Source of the DNA: Clostridia bacterium
Lineage (GTDB): Bacteria > Bacillota > Clostridia > Oscillospirales > Acutalibacteraceae
DNA: 12,644 nt
Direction: 5' to 3'
Assembly (NCBI GenBank): GCA_017538005.1
Contig: JAFYJR010000100.1
Coordinates: 1 to 12,644 of the forward strand
The notes beneath the pieces were generated by a model, which worked only from the letters and a program-made list of their open reading frames with translations, searched no databases and was not told the DNA's origin. The position numbers were made by a program, and so were the translations under genes. Within the stretch, counting starts at the first letter, position 1; each line of letters begins with the position of its first letter. Below, piece after piece: positions 1-6,940 of this stretch.

Positions 1-663
1 ATGCTTCTCGCCGTTTGAAAGTACATCGCCAATCTGCATAAGGAAAACAGTTTTGTGCTCTTTCGTTATGGCGTCCTCGCGCTCTTTCGGAGAGAGATCG
101 GGGTACATGTCAAGCAGTTCCTGAGTCGTGATGAAGAAAACCTCACGCTCCATAAAGTGGGAGAGCTGGGGATAGACGAGATTTACTTTTTCCTTTGTGT
201 CAGCGAGAGCGTTGACTATTAGCCGTACAATGCCTTTGAGGAAATCAATCTCGCGGTTTGAGTCGTTAATTACGCGCTCCCAGTCCCACTGGTCGACGTA
301 GATACTGTGGGTGCTGTCGCAGAAGTCATCGCGGCGTATGGCGGACATATCGGTGTAGATACCTTCGCCGGGCTGATAGCCGTAGCGGAGGAGAGCCATA
401 CGCTTCCATTTTGCCAGCGACTGCACGACTTCCGCCGAGCCGTCCATATTTCCCATGTCAAAAGAGACCTTGCGCTCGACGCCGTTTAAGTCGTCGTTTA
501 TGCCGCAGCCGCTCTTTACGATAATCGGCGCGGTTACGCGGTCGAGGTTTAAGGCACGCGCAAGATTGCCCTGGAAGGTGTCCTTCGTGAGCTTTATCGC
601 GCGCTGTGTCTCTTTCAGCGAGAGTTTCGGTTTGTAATCGGTCGGAAGATAAAGGCCGTCCAT
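1..663 (-). CDS. asnA: Aspartate--ammonia ligase (asparagine synthetase A), C-terminus cut off by window edge
   Basis: AsnA makes asparagine from aspartate, ammonia and ATP in the cytoplasm, through an aspartyl-adenylate, using a fold related to class II aminoacyl-tRNA synthetases. Reading the minus strand from ATG at 663 gives 221 uninterrupted residues beginning MDGLYLPTDYKPKLSL. Family hallmarks are visible: an APIIVKSGCGINDDLNG segment near residues 45-61, VVQSLAKWKR near 79-88, GEGIYTDMSAIRRDD near 99-113, and the very characteristic HSIYVDQWDWERV near 119-131, followed by QELLDMYPDLSPKERE. E. coli AsnA is 330 residues, so about the last 110, including the final ATP-site motifs, lie outside the window. 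The start is supported by an AAGGA ribosome site (674-678) ten bases upstream. The gene has its own strong promoter and is divergent from the YhhN-type gene, with no partner gene visible. Confidence 0.96.
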   Translation of the reverse strand, partial: MDGLYLPTDYKPKLSLKETQRAIKLTKDTFQGNLARALNLDRVTAPIIVKSGCGINDDLNGVERKVSFDMGNMDGSAEVVQSLAKWKRMALLRYGYQPGEGIYTDMSAIRRDDFCDSTHSIYVDQWDWERVINDSNREIDFLKGIVRLIVNALADTKEKVNLVYPQLSHFMEREVFFITTQELLDMYPDLSPKEREDAITKEHKTVFLMQIGDVLSNGEKH

Positions 664-695
664 TTTTGCCACATCCTTAGTAAATTGTGCTTATT

Positions 696-724
696 AGTAT
701 ATTCTTATAAGCATTGAATATCAA
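696..724 (-). promoter_or_regulatory. SigA-type promoter for asnA
   Basis: On the minus strand a TTGATA -35 box (719-724) and a TATACT -10 box (696-701) are separated by exactly 17 bases. The expected start of transcription is near 689, giving a leader of about 25 bases before the asnA ATG, with the ribosome site inside it. The -35 box overlaps the -35 box of the promoter facing the other way. Confidence 0.75.
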
Positions 725-742
725 GGCAATTTATGGTAAAAT
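714..742 (+). promoter_or_regulatory. SigA-type promoter (extended -10) for the YhhN-family gene
   Basis: On the plus strand TTGAAT (714-719) and TAAAAT (737-742) are separated by 17 bases. The -10 box is preceded by TGG, which gives an extended -10 (TGn). Transcription would start near 749, leaving about 43 bases before the ATG at 792. The last base of its -35 box is shared with the asnA -35 box on the other strand. Confidence 0.65.
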
Positions 743-791
743 TTTTTCATAAAAAAAGTGCTGCGGCGCTTGCATGACAGTGGGGGAAAAT

Positions 792-1478
792 ATGCCGACT
801 TTAACCATAATTTTCATTTTCGCGTACCTCGGTGTAATGGTGGCCTACTTCTTTTCAGAGACCTCGGGCAACCATGACCGCAGAAAGGTAAACAAGATTA
901 TTCTGGCGTCAATGTTTATCATTTACGCGTTCATTGAAATGTTCCATTTTCACCTCTGGGGCGGGCTTTTCACCCTGTGTTTCATCGGTATGGTGTTCTG
1001 CTATATAGGCGATGTATGGCTTCTCTGGAGCTTCACAAAGGGCGGCATTTCCTTCATGATAGGAAACATCATTCTCTTTGTCTTCGAGAATCTTTTCTTT
1101 CAGGCTCAGGGACTGACCTTCGGGGATTACTGGTGGTTCCTGCTGATACTTGCGGTGCCTTACGGAACTTTCCTTTATCTCTGGTTTACGGATTGGTTCC
1201 TTCATAAGTCAAAACCGATGATGAAGTACATTTTCCCGATTTATATATTGTCGGTTACTCTTCATGGCTCGCTGGCCATAGCAGGTTTGATACTCTTAAA
1301 GCCCGCACCTACAAACTTCTTGCTTTGCTGCGGCCTGATTCTTTTTATGATTTCCGACTACTTCATCTCACTTCACAAGTTCAAGTACTTAAAGAGCAAG
1401 GCGATTTTAAGGCTCAACAGCGGAACATATTTCACCGGTCTTCTGCTCGCGGCGCTTTGCTACACATTTGTCAGATAA
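792..1478 (+). CDS. YhhN/TMEM86-family (lysoplasmalogenase-like) membrane protein
   Basis: This 228-residue, almost wholly hydrophobic protein has about eight membrane segments. It fits the YhhN family, whose mammalian member TMEM86B hydrolyses the vinyl-ether bond of lysoplasmalogens; bacterial members are usually of unproven activity. Evidence is the family pattern: FIGMVFCYIGDVWLL (residues 64-78) with the conserved GD at 73-74, CGLILFMISDYFISLHKF (180-197) with the conserved SD at 188-189, and a final SGTYFTGLLLAALCY segment where family members carry a Tyr-rich helix. I chose ATG 792 because a GGGGGA ribosome site (782-787) sits five bases before it. The in-frame ATG at 774 would add MTVGEN but has no clear ribosome site. 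The gene is monocistronic between its own promoter and a terminator. Family assignment is fairly secure; the reaction is inferred. Confidence 0.75.
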   Translation: MPTLTIIFIFAYLGVMVAYFFSETSGNHDRRKVNKIILASMFIIYAFIEMFHFHLWGGLFTLCFIGMVFCYIGDVWLLWSFTKGGISFMIGNIILFVFENLFFQAQGLTFGDYWWFLLILAVPYGTFLYLWFTDWFLHKSKPMMKYIFPIYILSVTLHGSLAIAGLILLKPAPTNFLLCCGLILFMISDYFISLHKFKYLKSKAILRLNSGTYFTGLLLAALCYTFVR

Positions 1479-1481
1479 AGA

Positions 1482-1508
1482 AAAAGGACGCCGATCCGGC
1501 GTCCTTTT
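1482..1508. terminator. Bidirectional intrinsic terminator
   Basis: A perfect 7-bp GC-rich stem, GGACGCC (1486-1492) and GGCGTCC (1498-1504), encloses the 5-base loop GATCC. It is flanked by A's on the left and TTTT on the right, which extend the pairing. It lies 3 bases after the stop of the YhhN-family gene and 11 bases from the stop of the converging gene, so it can serve both strands. Confidence 0.88.
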
Positions 1509-1519
1509 ATTTTCTGTTT

Positions 1520-2050
1520 TCAGCCCTTGAGCGCGAAAAGCGTTCCGAGGAAAATCATAAGTTGTGAAAAAGCATTTACGAATTGTGCAATCCAGTTCTT
1601 CCTGGCATCCTTGTTGAAGTCGTCACGCTTATTTGAAGACTTCACATAACCCATTCCGCAGAGACCGCAAAAGCCGAGAATAAAGAAAACCAATGCAGGG
1701 AAAGAGGCAATTGCGGGGAGTATGGCGCTCCATTTTATTGCTTTTGTTACCGTGCCGATAATGACGCCGACAAGAGTTATAACGAAGCCTCCGGCCATAA
1801 ACGGTACAAAGATCTTGTTGAGTATTTTTACATCGCCGATCTTAAGACCCAAAAGAAGTTTCCAGAGTACCTTGCAGAGTCCGGATATGACAATCATTAT
1901 TGCGCCGATAAGCACAACCCAGAATGTCAGGCCCGTGCCTGAAAGCGCCGTAGCTACGAGAATCAGGGCAAGTGAGAAGAAGATTACGGGGAGGGAGTCG
2001 ACAAGCGCGAGTTTGACCGTAAAACCTTCGTATTCTTTGAGTTCGTCCAT
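1520..2050 (-). CDS. Unrecognised multi-pass membrane protein (176 aa)
   Basis: I do not recognise a family. The protein starts MDELKEYEGFTVKL and has about five hydrophobic stretches, near residues 18-37, 43-60, 85-103, 115-133 and 157-174. A basic/acidic stretch, KSSNKRDDFNKDARKN (137-152), separates the last two. Three cysteines (C128, C131 and C59) are visible, with C128-x2-C131 in a GFCGLCGMG turn at the end of a helix; a metal site is possible but unproven. The start is ATG 2050, because GAGGTG lies six bases upstream. The in-frame GTG at 2059 is itself part of that ribosome site and would add only three residues. It has its own near-consensus promoter and converges on the terminator at 1482-1508, so it is a single-gene unit. 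Confidence 0.8.
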   Translation of the reverse strand: MDELKEYEGFTVKLALVDSLPVIFFSLALILVATALSGTGLTFWVVLIGAIMIVISGLCKVLWKLLLGLKIGDVKILNKIFVPFMAGGFVITLVGVIIGTVTKAIKWSAILPAIASFPALVFFILGFCGLCGMGYVKSSNKRDDFNKDARKNWIAQFVNAFSQLMIFLGTLFALKG

Positions 2051-2072
2051 TGATTGCACCTCGAAGTATCAT

Positions 2073-2101
2073 TTGTCAATTATTATAAATTCCTGTATAA
2101 T
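2073..2101 (+). promoter_or_regulatory. Near-consensus SigA promoter for the 2137-4270 operon
   Basis: TTGTCA (2073-2078) and TATAAT (2096-2101) are separated by 17 bases on the plus strand. Transcription would begin near 2108, leaving a leader of about 30 bases to the TTG start at 2137. It interlocks with the promoter on the other strand: each -10 box lies in the other's spacer. Confidence 0.8.
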
Positions 2102-2110
2102 TATTGGCAA
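2082..2110 (-). promoter_or_regulatory. Near-consensus SigA promoter for the 176-aa membrane protein gene
   Basis: Reading the minus strand, TTGCCA (2105-2110) and TATAAT (2082-2087) are separated by 17 bases. Transcription would start near 2075, leaving about 24 bases before the ATG at 2050, with the GAGGTG ribosome site inside that leader. Confidence 0.8.
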
Positions 2111-2136
2111 GCACTAATTCCCGGGAGGGATTTCCC

Positions 2137-2973
2137 TTGAAAGACTACACTGAGATTGTCGATGTCGGTCTGGCCGAGTTTGAAAATGACCTCGCGCTTA
2201 TGTCCGCCGTTAACAAATTCAAGACAGAGAAGAAGGCGGCCATGCGTGACCGCGAGGTCACTCTGCGCAAACGAGGCCTGTCTGATGACCATATCATCCA
2301 GGACCTCATTGTCAGTGAAAACATAAATGTCAAAAATGAGTTTCTGACAAAGATAAAGCGAGACGAGAAAAACCGAGCCGAGCGCCGTGCCCTTGTGGCA
2401 AAGGTGTTGCTCGGCGTTATTTATTTTATGATCGTCGGCATGATTTTCTTTATCGACGAGTATGTAAACGAGGACTTTGAGCATTCCTGGCTCATCATAG
2501 TTGCCGGCATACTTTTCTTCGCGATATTCCTCTTCATCATGCCGAACAGGTTCCACTACGGCGGCAAACGACGGATTCCGGTCCACTACGCGCTGATGAT
2601 TTCCACGGCGCTTGTGGCATTCTTTATCTGGCTGATATTTGAGATAGTTTTCAAGATGGAGTACAGCGTCATAATAATTACCATTGCGCTCTCGATAATA
2701 GCGTTCTGGGATGCCGTGGTACCGTGGGTGACGGGCGATAAGCACGCGATTGTACACACGATTATAAGCATGCCTCTCTGCGGCGCATTTGTCTATCTGA
2801 CAGTCGGCTTTGCGGGGCTCCTGCCGTGGCGTATAGGTTGGCTCATCATCATAGGCGCCATAGCCCTGACCATAGGCATTTTCCTCATAGCGTACAACAA
2901 GAAATACAGGGTGGCCGCTCATGTCAGGGAAGTTCGCGCGTACGAACTTTCCGAGGAAGAAGAGGAGGCGTAG
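2137..2973 (+). CDS. Unrecognised six-TM membrane protein with N-terminal cytoplasmic coiled region
   Basis: No family is recognised. The 278-residue protein opens with about 85 charged, helix-prone residues (FKTEKKAAMRDREVTLRKRG near 28-47), then has about six hydrophobic segments near 88-106, 118-135, 150-172, 177-195, 204-225 and 232-252, and ends in a run of glutamates (LSEEEEEA). The pattern suggests a cytoplasmic N-domain attached to a membrane bundle. The start is TTG 2137: GGGAGGG (2123-2129) lies seven bases upstream, and the earlier in-frame TTG at 2104 lies upstream of the predicted transcription start. The next gene starts one base after this stop, and its GGAGG ribosome site lies in the Glu-rich tail codons, so the two are co-transcribed and probably translationally coupled. 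This suggests a functional link to the acyltransferase. Confidence 0.82.
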   Translation: MKDYTEIVDVGLAEFENDLALMSAVNKFKTEKKAAMRDREVTLRKRGLSDDHIIQDLIVSENINVKNEFLTKIKRDEKNRAERRALVAKVLLGVIYFMIVGMIFFIDEYVNEDFEHSWLIIVAGILFFAIFLFIMPNRFHYGGKRRIPVHYALMISTALVAFFIWLIFEIVFKMEYSVIIITIALSIIAFWDAVVPWVTGDKHAIVHTIISMPLCGAFVYLTVGFAGLLPWRIGWLIIIGAIALTIGIFLIAYNKKYRVAAHVREVRAYELSEEEEEA

Positions 2974-2974
2974 T

Positions 2975-4270
2975 ATGGCAAGAAAAGACAAACACAACGC
3001 CGAACTCTGGGACAAGATGCATTATATGTTCCGTGACTACAATGACCGTATGGTACATGTGGTCCTGACATATGATTATCTGATAGACGAAGAGGCGCTG
3101 AAGAACACCGTTATCTGTTTTGTTGAGCGCATACCGGTGCTTCATTCGAGCTTCGTTTCAAACGTCGCAGAACCGTACTGGGAGGAGAAAGATTATACCT
3201 TCGAGGATATCCTGACGGTGATTGATGAACCGGACGACCTTGATAAAACTGTTGAAGATTTCATAATGCAGTATCTTCCGCCTGAGAGCAATGTTCAGAT
3301 CAAAGTTGCTCTTATCAACAAGGACGGCAAGTCCACACTGTGCATTATCGAAAACCACATGTGCATGGACGGCGGCGATCTGAAATCATTCCTCGCGGCG
3401 TTCTGTGAGGGGTATTCCGAACTTGTGGAGGAGGGCAAGAGCCCCGTAGGTCTCATCAGACAGGGCTCGCGCTCTTTTGATGAGGTCTATTCGGACCTCA
3501 GCCCGGCCGAGAAACGCGCGGCGAAGCAGCTCTACAAGAATGTCTCAAACCGCGACAAGCACGGTTTTCCGTTTTCGCCTGACTCGGACGGGGACAAATC
3601 TTTCATTGTAAAACGAAAGATTTCAAAAGAGCGCTTCGCGGAGATTTACGCCGCGGGTAAATCCATCGACGCCACCGTAAACGATGTGCTTGTGGGCAAT
3701 TTCCTGCATTCGCTCTACGATGTAACTGACTTCGACAAGTCTGAGGAAATCGTCGTATCGTGTGCCATAGACCTTCGCAGATACATAAACGACCTCTCCG
3801 ACCTCGGATACACAAACCACACCGCGTATATGCCGTGCTCGATACCGGGCAGGGGACGCGATATAAAGGAGAGCATAGAATTCGCGAAGATTTCCGCGAG
3901 GAAGAACAAGGACGACAGGTTCATGGGCCTTTACGGCCTGCCGCTTCTGAAAATTGCGTATAAAGCGATGCCTTTCCTTGCATCAGAAAATGTCATAAAG
4001 ATAGGATATTCAAATCCCTTGCTGTCGATGAGTAATATCGGCGTGCTGAATACCGAAAAACTCTCGCTCTGCGGCAATCCGCCGGTTGACGGCTTTATGA
4101 CCGGCGCGGTCAAATACAAACCTTTCGCGCTTATGTCCGCCACATCCTTAAACGGAGAGATGACACTCTGTATCTGCGAGAGAGGCAATGCTGATGATAA
4201 GAAACTGATAGAGATATTCTTTGATTATATGGATCAGCATTTTGACGAGTTTGTCGATCTCTGCAAGTAA
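2975..4270 (+). CDS. Stand-alone condensation-domain / alcohol acetyltransferase-like acyltransferase
   Basis: This 431-residue soluble protein has the architecture of the chloramphenicol-acetyltransferase-like / NRPS condensation superfamily, which joins an acyl donor to an amine or hydroxyl acceptor. The active-site HxxxDG motif is seen as HMCMDG at residues 128-133 (His128, Asp132, Gly133), preceded by the usual hydrophobic strand TLCIIEN. A VSCAIDLRRYIND segment (261-273) matches the conserved D-x-R region of the second half, and SMSNIGVLNT (351-360) matches the bridging strand near the active-site tunnel. No adenylation or carrier domain is fused, and none is nearby, so acyl donor and acceptor are unknown. 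The start at ATG 2975 (MARKDKHNAEL) has a GGAGG ribosome site at 2964-2968; an upstream in-frame ATG at 2921 lies inside the preceding gene. It is the second gene of the operon and ends at a strong terminator. Confidence 0.82.
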   Translation: MARKDKHNAELWDKMHYMFRDYNDRMVHVVLTYDYLIDEEALKNTVICFVERIPVLHSSFVSNVAEPYWEEKDYTFEDILTVIDEPDDLDKTVEDFIMQYLPPESNVQIKVALINKDGKSTLCIIENHMCMDGGDLKSFLAAFCEGYSELVEEGKSPVGLIRQGSRSFDEVYSDLSPAEKRAAKQLYKNVSNRDKHGFPFSPDSDGDKSFIVKRKISKERFAEIYAAGKSIDATVNDVLVGNFLHSLYDVTDFDKSEEIVVSCAIDLRRYINDLSDLGYTNHTAYMPCSIPGRGRDIKESIEFAKISARKNKDDRFMGLYGLPLLKIAYKAMPFLASENVIKIGYSNPLLSMSNIGVLNTEKLSLCGNPPVDGFMTGAVKYKPFALMSATSLNGEMTLCICERGNADDKKLIEIFFDYMDQHFDEFVDLCK

Positions 4271-4280
4271 ATCAAACAAA

Positions 4281-4309
4281 AAAACGGGCGCCTCCGGCGT
4301 CCGTTTTTT
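4281..4309. terminator. Bidirectional intrinsic terminator
   Basis: CGGGCGCC (4285-4292) pairs with GGCGTCCG (4296-4303), with one G-T wobble, around a TCC loop. A's flank it on the left (4278-4284) and six T's on the right (4304-4309). It lies about ten bases after the acyltransferase stop. The T-run overlaps the stop codon (4308-4310) of the converging minus-strand gene, so both transcripts probably end here. Confidence 0.88.
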
Positions 4310-5270
4310 ACTGTTCTATTACAGTGTCCTTGGTTTTTTTCTTTTTTTCTTTTTCTTCAGTCTCTTTCGCTGCTTCCTGCGCTTTTTCTTTCTTTTCTCT
4401 GCGGCTCAGTATCAGTGAGAACATAACCATACTGAAACCGGAGACGAAGAGGATTACGATGAGCGGAACTATGAAGGCGGACGAGAAGGGGTTTCCTACA
4501 TTGCTGCCGATGGATGTGACGGAAACAACGCGGAGGGAAATACCGAGCATCGAGAGAAGCATGTATTTCCAGAGGTCATAACCCATCTTGCCGTACATTG
4601 AACTGATGGGATTGAGCGGAACGGTGGGAACGAGCCTCAGAATAAAGAGCACCAGAGGATTGCCCGTGCCGTATCCGTTTTCCTCGTCCTGAATGTATTT
4701 CCAGAGAAGTTTTGAGTGCTTTACCAGTTTTGAGACACCGCCTTCGCCGATATGCTTACCCCAGAAGTATTTCGCGAGGAACATTATCGCGTAGCCGCAC
4801 AGGTTTATGATTACGGCGACGGGGAAGGGGAAGATGAGGGCGGTGACAAGACACGTGAATGACGCGGGTATCAGCACCACAAGCGATTTCAGAGCAAAGA
4901 GCAGCCAGAGGCATATGACAATGAGGAAGGGGTTCGGTATCTCCGAGATGGAGTTTTCGAACCGTTCCATTACACCCTGGTACTTTATGTAGAGCTGTTG
5001 CGCCTTTGAGAGACCGGACTGGTTCTTGATAAAGTTCGCGATATCCTGCGCAGGATTGTCTGAGTTGTGAAGTTTGCGCTCAAGGTCACGCTGCTTCGCC
5101 TCGTCAATCCAGTCGGCGACAAAAGTGCCCTGTACCAGACTTTCGAAAGGTGCGGTGATCTTGGCAACATTTACGACTTTTCCGAGATAAGCGATGACTA
5201 TCGCCATGAGGATAAGTATGATGCCTATCAGGTTTACCAGCCGGTTTGACTGATGTTCAGTGCTGAACAA
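4308..5270 (-). CDS. VTT-domain (TVP38/TMEM64, DedA-superfamily) membrane protein
   Basis: This 320-residue protein has one N-terminal membrane helix (about 12-30), an extracytoplasmic segment of about 80 residues (31-113), then a membrane domain (about 114-288) and a charged cytoplasmic tail rich in Lys and Glu. The membrane domain carries the VTT signature FILRLVPTVPLNPISSMYGKMGY (209-231), including the R-x2-P-x2-PLN core, plus an earlier re-entrant-like loop LIPASFTCLVTALIFPFPVA. Members of this superfamily are thought to move phospholipids or undecaprenyl phosphate across membranes; the substrate here is unknown. Translation starts at TTG 5270, with GGGAGGTG seven bases upstream. It lies 34 bases after the DUF1667 gene with no terminator between, so it appears to be the last gene of the G3P-dehydrogenase-like operon. 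Confidence 0.82.
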   Translation of the reverse strand: MFSTEHQSNRLVNLIGIILILMAIVIAYLGKVVNVAKITAPFESLVQGTFVADWIDEAKQRDLERKLHNSDNPAQDIANFIKNQSGLSKAQQLYIKYQGVMERFENSISEIPNPFLIVICLWLLFALKSLVVLIPASFTCLVTALIFPFPVAVIINLCGYAIMFLAKYFWGKHIGEGGVSKLVKHSKLLWKYIQDEENGYGTGNPLVLFILRLVPTVPLNPISSMYGKMGYDLWKYMLLSMLGISLRVVSVTSIGSNVGNPFSSAFIVPLIVILFVSGFSMVMFSLILSRREKKEKAQEAAKETEEKEKKKKTKDTVIEQ

Positions 5271-5304
5271 CTCCGCACCTCCCTTCGTCTGAATTTAAGT
5301 CAAA

Positions 5305-5667
5305 TCAGTCTATCTCGTTGGTCGCAACGATATCGGCGCCTGTGCCGAGCAAATCTTTGATTACAACGTCTCCGATATGAACCGGGGCGTTGATTGAAGC
5401 TTTGTTGACCTCTTTCATCGCGTCAAAGAGCAATTCTTTCGGGATGGCCGTAGAGGATTTTACCGGAACGACATATGCCGAGCCGCCTATGACCTTTACC
5501 GTAGAGGTGAGGGAACGCTCGGGATGCGTTACTTCGGCGCGGGCATATTCTTCGCCGCGTTTGCAGGTGAAACCTTCAACGTTCGTTATGTTGCCCGCGT
5601 CGTCAAGAGTGACGGTTACGGGGCAGCCGCGAGGACATGCAACACAGATGATATTTCTTACTGCCAT
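5305..5667 (-). CDS. DUF1667 cysteine-rich protein of the GlpAB-like operon
   Basis: This small 120-residue protein matches the DUF1667 family, regularly found beside GlpA/GlpB-like flavoproteins in anaerobic Firmicutes. The N-terminus has C8-x2-C11-x3-C15 and a fourth cysteine at C35 (GFTCKRGEEYA), a spacing like the [4Fe-4S] N-domain of molybdopterin oxidoreductases. An Fe-S cluster passing electrons to or from the two flavoproteins is therefore the most likely role, though unproven. The C-terminal half (LLFDAMKEVNKASINAPVHIGDVVIKDLLGTGADIVAT) is the family's conserved end. A GGAGG ribosome site lies in the last codons of the GlpB-like gene, and only three bases separate that stop from this ATG, so translation is probably coupled. 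Confidence 0.88.
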   Translation of the reverse strand: MAVRNIICVACPRGCPVTVTLDDAGNITNVEGFTCKRGEEYARAEVTHPERSLTSTVKVIGGSAYVVPVKSSTAIPKELLFDAMKEVNKASINAPVHIGDVVIKDLLGTGADIVATNEID

Positions 5668-5670
5668 GAT

Positions 5671-6939
5671 TTACGCCTCCTCTACTGAAACGACGATCTC
5701 GTCGCCGGCTTTCATTTCTTTCAGGTCCTCGGGTTTGATGAAGACATTTTCCATCTCACCAGGAGCGAGTTTGATCTTCTTACGGTTCCAGAGCTCCTTG
5801 CCACCTACGGTAACAACTACGCGCTTGTCTTTATAGACGTTTGCGACACGGAAGTAAATCTTGACTTCCTCTTCGTTGTTCTTGTTTATGCGCTGGGGAA
5901 CTGTGTAGCGTACGCCGTTTATGCCTTTGCAATTTACATACTCGGGCTCGGGAGCGCCCTTGATAAACTGGGCGGCGCCCTTACCGGCTATCTGTGACTC
6001 CTGGGTTACGAAGTCAACGAGGTCATGTACCTGGAGAACGTTGCCGCAGGCGAATACGCCCTTGTGTGAGGTCTCGCGCATCTCGTTTACCTTGGGACCG
6101 CGGGTTACGGGGTCCATCTCAAGGCCTATCTGCTGTGAGAGTTCGTTCTCGGGGATGAGACCTACGGAGAGCATGAGTGTGTCACACTCAATATAGCGCT
6201 CTGTTCCCGGAATCGGGAGCATCTTGTCATCGACATTTGCTATCGTTACGCCTGTGACTCTGTCCTTGCCGTGAACCTGTATGACGGTGCAGGAGAGATA
6301 GAGGGGTATGTCGAAGTCTTCAAGACACTGTACGATGTTTCTCTGAAGACCGCCTGAGTAAGGCATTACTTCGCATACGCACTCGACCTTTGCGCCTTCG
6401 AGGGTCATACGGCGGGCCATGATGAGGCCTATGTCGCCGGAGCCGAGGATTACGACTTTATGGCCGGGCATATATCCGTCGATGTTTACGTATTTCTGGG
6501 CGGCACCGGCGCTCATGACGCCCGCCGGACGCGAACCCGCGATGTCAAGCGCTCCGCGCGGACGCTCGCGGCAGCCCATGGCGAGGATTATCGCCTTGGC
6601 GTTTATGGTGTAGATGCCGTCGTCACGGTTTGAGCAGATTACCTGGTTGTCCTTTGTGAGGTTTAAAACCATTGTATCTGTCTTTACCGCAATCTTTGTT
6701 TTCTCGACGAGGTCGATGAAGCGCTGTGCATACTCGGGACCGGAGAGTTCCTCGCCGAAGTAGGTGAGGCCGAAACCGGTGTGTATGCACTGCTCGAGGA
6801 TACCGCCGAGACGGTCGGCGCGCTCGAGGATGATTATGTTTTCTTCGGGAATACCGTTGTCCATAGCGGAAAGCGCGGCTGCCATACCTGCGGGGCCGCC
6901 GCCAACTACGACAAGGTCATAATTCAATATCTTACTCAT
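5671..6939 (-). CDS. GlpB-like NAD(P)/FAD-dependent oxidoreductase
   Basis: This 422-residue flavoprotein is of the pyridine-nucleotide-disulphide-oxidoreductase fold. An FAD-binding GGGPAG motif lies at residues 13-18 with a conserved acidic end (ILER, 37-40). A second dinucleotide motif (VVILGSGDIGL) marks the NAD(P) domain, and GVFACGNVLQVHDLVDFVTQESQIAG is the C-terminal FAD-binding ACGN/G-D-type motif. The segment GGILEQCIHTGFGL (45-58) is typical of the subunit paired with GlpA-like dehydrogenases. The last 90 residues or so form an added beta-rich domain. It probably receives electrons from the GlpA-like subunit and passes them to NAD(P) or, through DUF1667, to another acceptor. It starts one base after the glpA-like stop, with an AAGGA ribosome site inside that gene's end. 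Confidence 0.87.
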   Translation of the reverse strand: MSKILNYDLVVVGGGPAGMAAALSAMDNGIPEENIIILERADRLGGILEQCIHTGFGLTYFGEELSGPEYAQRFIDLVEKTKIAVKTDTMVLNLTKDNQVICSNRDDGIYTINAKAIILAMGCRERPRGALDIAGSRPAGVMSAGAAQKYVNIDGYMPGHKVVILGSGDIGLIMARRMTLEGAKVECVCEVMPYSGGLQRNIVQCLEDFDIPLYLSCTVIQVHGKDRVTGVTIANVDDKMLPIPGTERYIECDTLMLSVGLIPENELSQQIGLEMDPVTRGPKVNEMRETSHKGVFACGNVLQVHDLVDFVTQESQIAGKGAAQFIKGAPEPEYVNCKGINGVRYTVPQRINKNNEEEVKIYFRVANVYKDKRVVVTVGGKELWNRKKIKLAPGEMENVFIKPEDLKEMKAGDEIVVSVEEA

Positions 6940-6940
6940 A

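Noticed and set aside
774..791. In-frame ATG at 774 as the start of the YhhN-family gene
   Set aside because: No clear ribosome site precedes it, whereas GGGGGA is well placed before ATG 792. It cannot be fully excluded.
2104..2136. TTG at 2104 as the start of the six-TM protein
   Set aside because: It lies upstream of the predicted transcription start (about 2108), and a strong GGGAGGG site precedes the TTG at 2137.
2921..2974. N-terminal extension of the acyltransferase from ATG 2921
   Set aside because: It would overlap the previous gene by about 50 bases and add a basic, non-family segment. ATG 2975 has a GGAGG site.
2101..3015. Long 304-codon open frame on the minus strand opposite the six-TM protein gene
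   Set aside because: It lies antisense to a gene with a good promoter, ribosome site and coherent membrane topology. Its translation is charged, low in hydrophobic order and unlike any family.
4331..4398. T-rich tract resembling several terminator tails
   Set aside because: These are the Lys/Glu-rich tail codons of the VTT protein read from the opposite strand; no GC stem precedes the T-runs.
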